Assembly (NCBI RefSeq): GCF_910591885.1
Contig: NC_063273.1
Location: 13,732,501 to 13,796,500 of the forward strand
From: Bombus terrestris
Lineage: Eukaryota; Arthropoda; Insecta; Hymenoptera; Apidae
Direction: 5' to 3'
DNA length: 64,000 bases
Notes under the pieces: model-generated
Database searches by the model: none
Told to the model about the DNA's origin: nothing
Seen by the model: the letters and a program-made list of their open reading frames with translations, nothing else
In this document: positions 57,301-64,000 of the stretch, piece after piece
Layout: each line of letters opens with the position of its first letter
Numbering within the stretch: the first letter of the stretch is position 1
Program-made: the position numbers and the translations under genes

Positions 57301-60300
57301 CGATGTAACGTAATAGTATGTAACGTTATACGTTATAACGTAATACTACATAACGTTATACGTTGTAACGTAATAGTATATAACCTTATACATCATATAG
57401 TGAAGCAATATATCGTTATACGCTATAACGTAATAGTACATAACGTTATACGTTGTAACATAATAATACATAACGTTATACGTTGTAACGTAATAGTACA
57501 TAACGTTATACGTTGTAACGTAATAGTATATAACGTTTTACGTCATGTAGTGATCTAGTATAACGTTATACGTTATAACGTAATAGTACATAACGTTATA
57601 CATTATAGCGTAATAGTACATAACGCTATACGTTATAACATAATAGTACATAACGTTTCACGTTGTAACGTAATATTATATAACATTACACATCATATAG
57701 CGATCCAATATAACGTTATACGTTATAACGTAATAGTACATAGCGTTATACATTATAGCGTGATAGTACATAACGCTATACGTTATAACGTAATAGTACA
57801 TAACGTTATACGTTATAACGGAATAGTACATAACGTTATACATTATTACGTAATAGTACATAACGTTATACGTTGTAGCGTAATGGTATATAATGTTACA
57901 CATGATATAGTGATCCAATATAACGTTATACGTTGTAACGTAATAGTATGTAACGTTATACATCATATAGTGAACCAATATAACGTTATAATTTCTAACA
58001 TAATAGTACATAACGTGTCACGTTTTAACGTAATAGTATATAATGTTACACATCATATAGCGATCCAATATAACGTTATACGTTATAACGTAATAATACA
58101 TAACGTTATACGTTGTAACGTAATAGTATATAACGTTTTACGTCATATAGTGATCTAATATAACGTTATACGATATTACGTAATAGTATTTAACGTTATA
58201 CGTCATATAGTGATTCTAATATAGCGTTATACGTTATAACGTAATACTACATAACGTTATACGTTGTAACGTCTTAGTATATAACGTTTTACGTCATATA
58301 GTGATCCAATATAACGTTATTCGATGTAACGTAATGGTATGTAACGTTATACGTTATAACGTAATACTACATAACGTTATACGCTGTAACGTAATAGTAT
58401 ATAACCTTATACAGAATATAGTGAACCAATATATCGTTATACGTTATAACGTAATAGTACATAACGTTATACGTTATAACATAATAGTACATAACGTTTC
58501 ACGTTGTAACGTAATATTATATAACATTACACATCATATAGCGATCCAATATAACGTTATACGTTGTAACGTAATAGTATGTAACGTTATACATCATATA
58601 GTGAACCAATATATCGTTATACTTTCTAACATAATAGTACATAACGTTTCACGTTGTAACGTAATAGTATTTAACGTTATACGTCATATAGTGATCCAAT
58701 ATAGCGTTATACGTTATAACATGATAGTACATAACGTTATACGTTGTAACGTAATAATGCATAACGTTATACGTTGTAACGTAATAGTATATAACGTTTT
58801 ACGTCATATAGTGATCCAATATAACGTTATTCGGTGTAACGTAGTAGTATGTAACGATATACATCAAATAGTGATCCAGTATAATATTATACGAAATAAC
58901 GTAATAGTACATAACGTTATATGTTGTAACGTAATAGTACATAACGTAATACGTTGTAACGTAAAAATACATAACGTTATACGTTGTCACGTAATAGTAC
59001 ATAACCTTATACATCATATAGTGAACCGATATATCGTTATACATTGTAACGTAATATTACACAACGTTATATGTTGTAACGTAATAGTACATAACGTTAT
59101 ACGTTGTAACGTAATAATACACAACGTTATACGTTGTAACGTAATAGTATATAACGTTTTACGTCATATAGTGATCTAATATAACGCTATACGTTATAAC
59201 GTGATAGTACATAACGTTATACGTTGTAACGTAATAGTATGTAACGTTAAACATCATATAGTCATCCAATATAACGTTATACTTTCTAACATAATAGTAC
59301 ATAACGTTTCACGTTTTAACGTAATACTATATAATGTTACACATCATATAGTGATCCAATATAACGTTATACGTTATAACGTAATAATACATAACGTTAT
59401 ACGTTGTAACGTAATAGTATATAACGTTTTACGTCATATAGTGATCTAATATAACGTTATACGATATTACGTAATAGTATTTAACGTTATACGTCATATA
59501 GTGATTCTAATATAGCGTTATACGTTATAACGTAATACTACATAACGTTATACGTTGTAACGTCATAGTATATAACGTTTTACGTCATATAGTGATCCAA
59601 TATAACGTTATTCGATGTAACGTAATATTATGTAACGTTATACGTTATAACGTAATACTACATAACGTTATACGCTGTAACGTAATAGTATATAACCTTA
59701 TACATCATATAGTGAACCAATATATCGTTATACGTTATAACGTAATAGTACATAACGTTATACGTTATAACATAATAGTACATAACTTTTCACGTTGTAA
59801 CGTAATATTATATAACATTACACATCATATAGCGATCCAATATAACGTTATACGTTATAACGTAATAGTACATAACGTTATACATTATTACGTAATAGTA
59901 CATAACGTTATACGTTGTAGCGTAATGGTATATAATGTTACACATCATATAGTGATCCAATATAACGTTATACGTTGTAACGTAATAGTATGTAACGTTA
60001 TACATCATATAGTGAACCAATATAACGTTATACTTTCTAACATAATAGTACATAACGTTTCACGTTGTAACGTAATAGTATTTAACGTTATACGTCATAT
60101 AGTGATCCAATATAGCGTTATACGTTATAACGTGATAGTACATAACGTTATACGTTGTAACGTAATAATGCATAACGTTATACGTTGTAACGTAATAGTA
60201 TATAACGTTATACGTCATATAGTGATCCAATATAGCGTTATACGTTATAACGTAATACGACATAACGTTATACGTTGTAACGTCATAGTATATAACGTTT

Positions 60301-62230
60301 TACGTCATATAGTGATCCAATATAACGTTATTCGATGTAACGTAATAGTATGTAACGTTATACTTCAAATAGTGATCCAATATAATATTATACGTAATAA
60401 CGTAATAGTACATAACGTTATACGTTGTAACGTAATAATACATAACGTTATATGTTGTAACGTAATAGTATGTAACGTTAAACATCATATAGTCATCCAA
60501 TATAACGTTATGCGTTATAACGTAATAGCACATAACGTTATACGTTGTAAAGTAATAGTATTTAACGTTACACATCATATAGTGATCCAATATAACGTTA
60601 TGCGTTATAACGTAATAGTACATAACGTTATACGTTATTACGTAATAGTATTCAACGTTATACGTCATATAGTGATCCAATATAGCGTTATACGTTATAA
60701 CGTAATACTACATAACGTTATACGTTGTAACGTAATAGTATATAACGTTTTACGTCATATAGTGATCCAATATAACGTTATTCGATGTAACGTAATAGTA
60801 TGTAACGTTATACGTTATAACGTAATACTACATAACGTTATACGTTGTAACGTAATAGTATATAACCTTATACATCATATAGTGAACCAATATATCGTTA
60901 TACGCTATAACGTAATAGTACATAACGTTATACGTTGTAACATAATAATACATAACGTTATACGTTGTAACGTAATAGTACATAACGTTATACGTTGTAA
61001 CGTAATAGTATATAACGTTTTACGTCATGTAGTGATCTAGTATAACGTTATACGTTATAACGTAATAGTACATAACGTTATACATTATAGCGTAATAGTA
61101 CATAACGCTATACGTTATAACATAATAGTACATAACGTTTCACGTTCTAACGTAATATTATATAACATTACACATCATATAGCGATCCAATATAACGTTA
61201 TACGTTATAACGTAATAGTACATAGCGTTATACATTATAGCGTGATAGTACATAACGCTATACGTTATAACGTAATAGTACATAACGTTATACGTTATAA
61301 CGGAATAGTACATAACGTTATACATTATTACGTAATAGTACATAACGTTATACGTTGTAGCGTAATGGTATATAATGTTACACATGATATAGTGATCCAA
61401 TATAACGTTATACGTTGTAACGTAATAGTATGTAACGTTATACATCATATAGTGAACCAATATAACGTTATAATTTCTAACATAATAGTACATAACGTGT
61501 CACGTTTTAACGTAATAGTATATAATGTTACACATCATATAGTGATCCAATATAACGTTATACGTTATAACGTAATAATACATAACGTTATACGTTGTAA
61601 CGTAATAGTATATAACGTTTTACGTCATATAGTGATCTAATATAACGTTATACGATATTACGTAATAGTATTTAACGTTATACGTCATATAGTGATTCTA
61701 ATATAGCGTTATACGTTATAACGTAATACTACATAACGTTATACGTTGTAACGTCATATTATATAACGTTTTACGTCATATAGTGATCCAATATAACGTT
61801 ATTCGATGTAACGTAATGGTATGTAACGTTATACGTTATAACGTAATACTACATAACGTTATACGCTGTAACGTAATAGTATATAACCTTATACAGAATA
61901 TAGTGAACCAATATATCGTTATACGTTATAACGTAATAGTACATAACGTTATACGTTATAACATAATAGTACATAACGTTTCACGTTGTAACGTAATATT
62001 ATATAACATTACACATCATATAGTGATCCAATATAACGTTATACGTTGTAACGTAATAGTATGTAACGTTATACATCATATAGTGAACCAATATATCGTT
62101 ATACTTTCTAACATAATAGTACATAACGTTTCACGTTGTAACGTAATAGTATTTAACGTTATACGTCATATAGTGATCCAATATAGCGTTATACGTTATA
62201 ACGTGATAGTACATAACGTTATACGTTGTA
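54369..62230. repeat. 1,741/2,191/1,291-bp higher-order family
   Basis: Using one landmark (TATTCGATGTAACGTAAT just after 54369) the unit restarts at 54369, 56110, 58301, 59592 and 61783, giving spacings of 1,741, 2,191, 1,291 and 2,191 bp. The three lengths differ by exactly 450 bp (15 monomers), so they are one unit with monomer blocks gained or lost. The 2,191 plus 1,291 pair repeats as a 3,482-bp super-unit (56110-59591 and 59592 onward); the second copy departs from the first at about 62.2 kb. Each spacing is one base over a multiple of 30, due to one 31-bp monomer per unit. Unit borders in this phase are arbitrary. Confidence 0.85.
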
Positions 62231-64000
62231 ACGTAATAGTATGTAACGTTAAACATCATATAGTCATCCAATATAACGTCATACGTTCTAACATAATAGT
62301 ACATAACGTTTCACGTTGTAACGTAATAATATATAACGTTACACAACATATAGTGATCCAAAATAACGTTATACGTTATAACGTAATAGTACATAAATTT
62401 ATACGGTATAACGTAATAGTACATAACGTTATACGTTATTACGTAATAGTATATAACGTTATACATCATATAGTGATCCAATATAACGTTACACGTTATT
62501 ATGTAATAGTACATAACGATATACATCATATAGTGATCCAATATAACGTTATACGTTATAACGTAATAGTACATATCGATGTACATCATATAGTGATCCA
62601 ATATAACGTTACACGTTATTATGTAACAGTACATAACGATATACAAAATATAGTGATCCAATATAACGTTATACGTTATAACGTAATAGTATATAACGTT
62701 ATACATCATATAGTGATCCAATTTAACGTTATACGCTATAGCGTAATAGTACATAAAGTTAAACGTTGTAACATAATAATACATAACGTTATACGTTGTA
62801 ACGTAATAGTATATAACGTTTTACGTCATATAGTGGTCCAATAAAACGTTATTCGATGTAAGGTAATAGTATGTAACGTTATACATCATATAGTGATCCA
62901 ATATAATGTTATACGTTATAACGTAATACTACATAACGTTATACATTATAACGTAATAGCACATAACGGTATACGTTGTAAAGTAATAGTATTTAATGTT
63001 ACACATCATATAGTGATACAATATAACGTTATACGTTATAACGTAATAGTATGTAACGTTATACTTCAAATAGTGATCCAATATAATATTATACGTAATA
63101 ACGTAATAGTACATAACGTTATACGTTGTAACGTAATAATACATAACGTTATATGTTGTAACGTAATAGTATATAACGTTTTATTTCATATAGTGATCTA
63201 ATATAACGTTATACGTTATAACGTAATAGTACATAACGTTATACGTTGTAACGTAATAGTATGTAACGTTAAACATCATATAGTCATCCAATATAACGTT
63301 ATACGTTCTAACATAATAGTACATAGCGTTTCACGCTGTAACGTAATATTATATAACATTACACATCATATAGTGATCCAATATAACGTTATACGTTATA
63401 ACGTAATAGTACATAACGCTATACATTATAACGTAATAGCACATAACGTTATACGTTGTAAAGTAATAGTATTTAACGTTACACATCATATAGTGATCCA
63501 ATATAACGTTATACGTTATAACGTAATAGTACATAGCGTTATACGTTATTACGTAATAGTATTCAACGTTATACGTCATATAGTGATCCAATATAGCGTT
63601 ATACGTTATAACGTAATACTACATAACGTTATACGTTGTAACGTAATAGTATATAACGTTTTACGTCATATAGTGATCTAATATAACGTTATACGTTATT
63701 ACGTAATAGTATTTAACGTTATACGTCATATAGTGATTCTAATATAGCGTTATACGTTATAACGTAATACTACATAACGTTATACGCTGTAACGTAATAG
63801 TATATAACCTTATACATCATATAGTGAACCAATATATCGTTATACGTTATAACGTAATAGTACATAACGTTATACGTTATAACGTAATAGTACATAACGT
63901 TATACGTTGTAACGCAATAGTACATAACGTTATACGTTGTAACGTAATAGTACATAACGTTTCACGTTGTAACGTGATAGTATATAACATTACACATCAT
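62231..64000. repeat. Satellite block to the right edge
   Basis: These are monomers of the same classes. The 62.3-62.8 kb part resembles 46.7-47.2 and 49.7-50.2 kb, and 62.9-63.6 kb resembles 52.4-53.4 kb. There is no gene, RNA or foreign insertion. The array is not finished at base 64000. Confidence 0.85.

Larger units (their letters stand above)
5303..64000. repeat. 30-bp satellite array with nested higher-order repeats (whole right part)
   Basis: About 58.7 kb is built from 30-bp monomers with no other recognisable gene or element. A-type monomers contain inverted arms TACGTT and AACGTA two bases apart (spacer AT or GT), then TAATAGTA and ATAACGTTAT; example 5401-5490. B-type monomers carry CATATAGTGATC followed by CAATATAACG or TAGTATAACG; example 6361-6390. 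B-type units occur every two to five monomers. Monomers are about 30% G+C with roughly three CpGs, nearly all in ACGT. Occasional 29-bp monomers (GTAACGTATAGTATG, one A lost) and 31-bp monomers (GTGATTCTAATATAGCG) shift the phase and act as landmarks. The array continues past the right edge. Confidence 0.98.

Noticed and set aside
5303..64000. Dozens of long ORFs on both strands (for example 20836-21594 +, 43663-44871 +, 56110-57558 +, 42421-43134 -) as protein-coding genes
   Set aside because: They translate the 30-bp satellite monomer, overlap each other on opposite strands, start and stop at arbitrary monomer variants, and show no domain. The repeat length being a multiple of three explains them.
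5303..64000. CRISPR array (regular about 30-bp repeats)
   Set aside because: Repeats are contiguous with no unique spacers, there are no cas genes, and the inserted element is a eukaryotic type.
5303..64000. CENP-B box in monomers with TATTCGATGTAACG or TATTCGGTGTAACG
   Set aside because: The TTCG start fits but the required CGGG at the right distance is absent; these monomers read ACGTAA there.
5303..64000. Telomeric repeat array
   Set aside because: No TTAGG, TTAGGG or similar short G-rich telomere motif was seen; the unit is 30 bp and CpG-containing.

Overview
The window is almost entirely one tandem-repeat (satellite) array interrupted by a single, apparently intact LTR retrotransposon. 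The retrotransposon encodes a Ty3/Gypsy-type Pol (protease, reverse transcriptase, RNase H, then integrase), which places the sequence in a eukaryote. The Pol type, the 4-bp target duplication and the AT-rich array with undepleted CpG suggest an invertebrate, perhaps an arthropod, but I cannot name the species. A gene-poor array of this size fits centromeric, pericentromeric or other heterochromatin.

Layout. Bases 1-155 are satellite. Bases 156-5298 are the retrotransposon: two 455-bp LTRs that look identical by eye, a gag ORF (630-1754), a pol ORF in the -1 frame (ending 4813), a 12-nt polypurine tract abutting the 3' LTR, and an AGTA target duplication (152-155 and 5299-5302). Removing the element and one duplication restores the satellite phase exactly, so this is one clean and recent insertion. 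Two features suggest how it works. A canonical A-AAA-AAC slippery heptamer sits directly before the gag stop, which would give Gag-Pol by -1 frameshifting. The first 11 nt after the 5' LTR are perfectly complementary to an 11-nt stretch inside the LTR, and no tRNA-type TGG primer site is present; this resembles the self-priming arrangement of Tf1/sushi elements.

Bases 5299-64000 are the satellite. Its basic unit is 30 bp and comes in two main classes. A-type is rich in ACGT dyads. B-type carries an ATAGTGATC core. Nested on these are larger repeats: a ~6.96-kb unit in three tandem copies (14581-34740, the third a mosaic), a 629-bp duplication (39871-41128), a 2,969-bp duplication with no difference I could find (46101-52038), and a 1,741/2,191/1,291-bp family making a 3,482-bp super-unit (about 54.4-62.2 kb). 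Blocks more than 25 kb apart also share rare variants. All this fits repeated, recent unequal exchange or conversion.

The many long open frames in the array, on both strands, follow from a repeat length divisible by three and stop-free monomers. I do not call them genes. The only supported genes are gag and pol.
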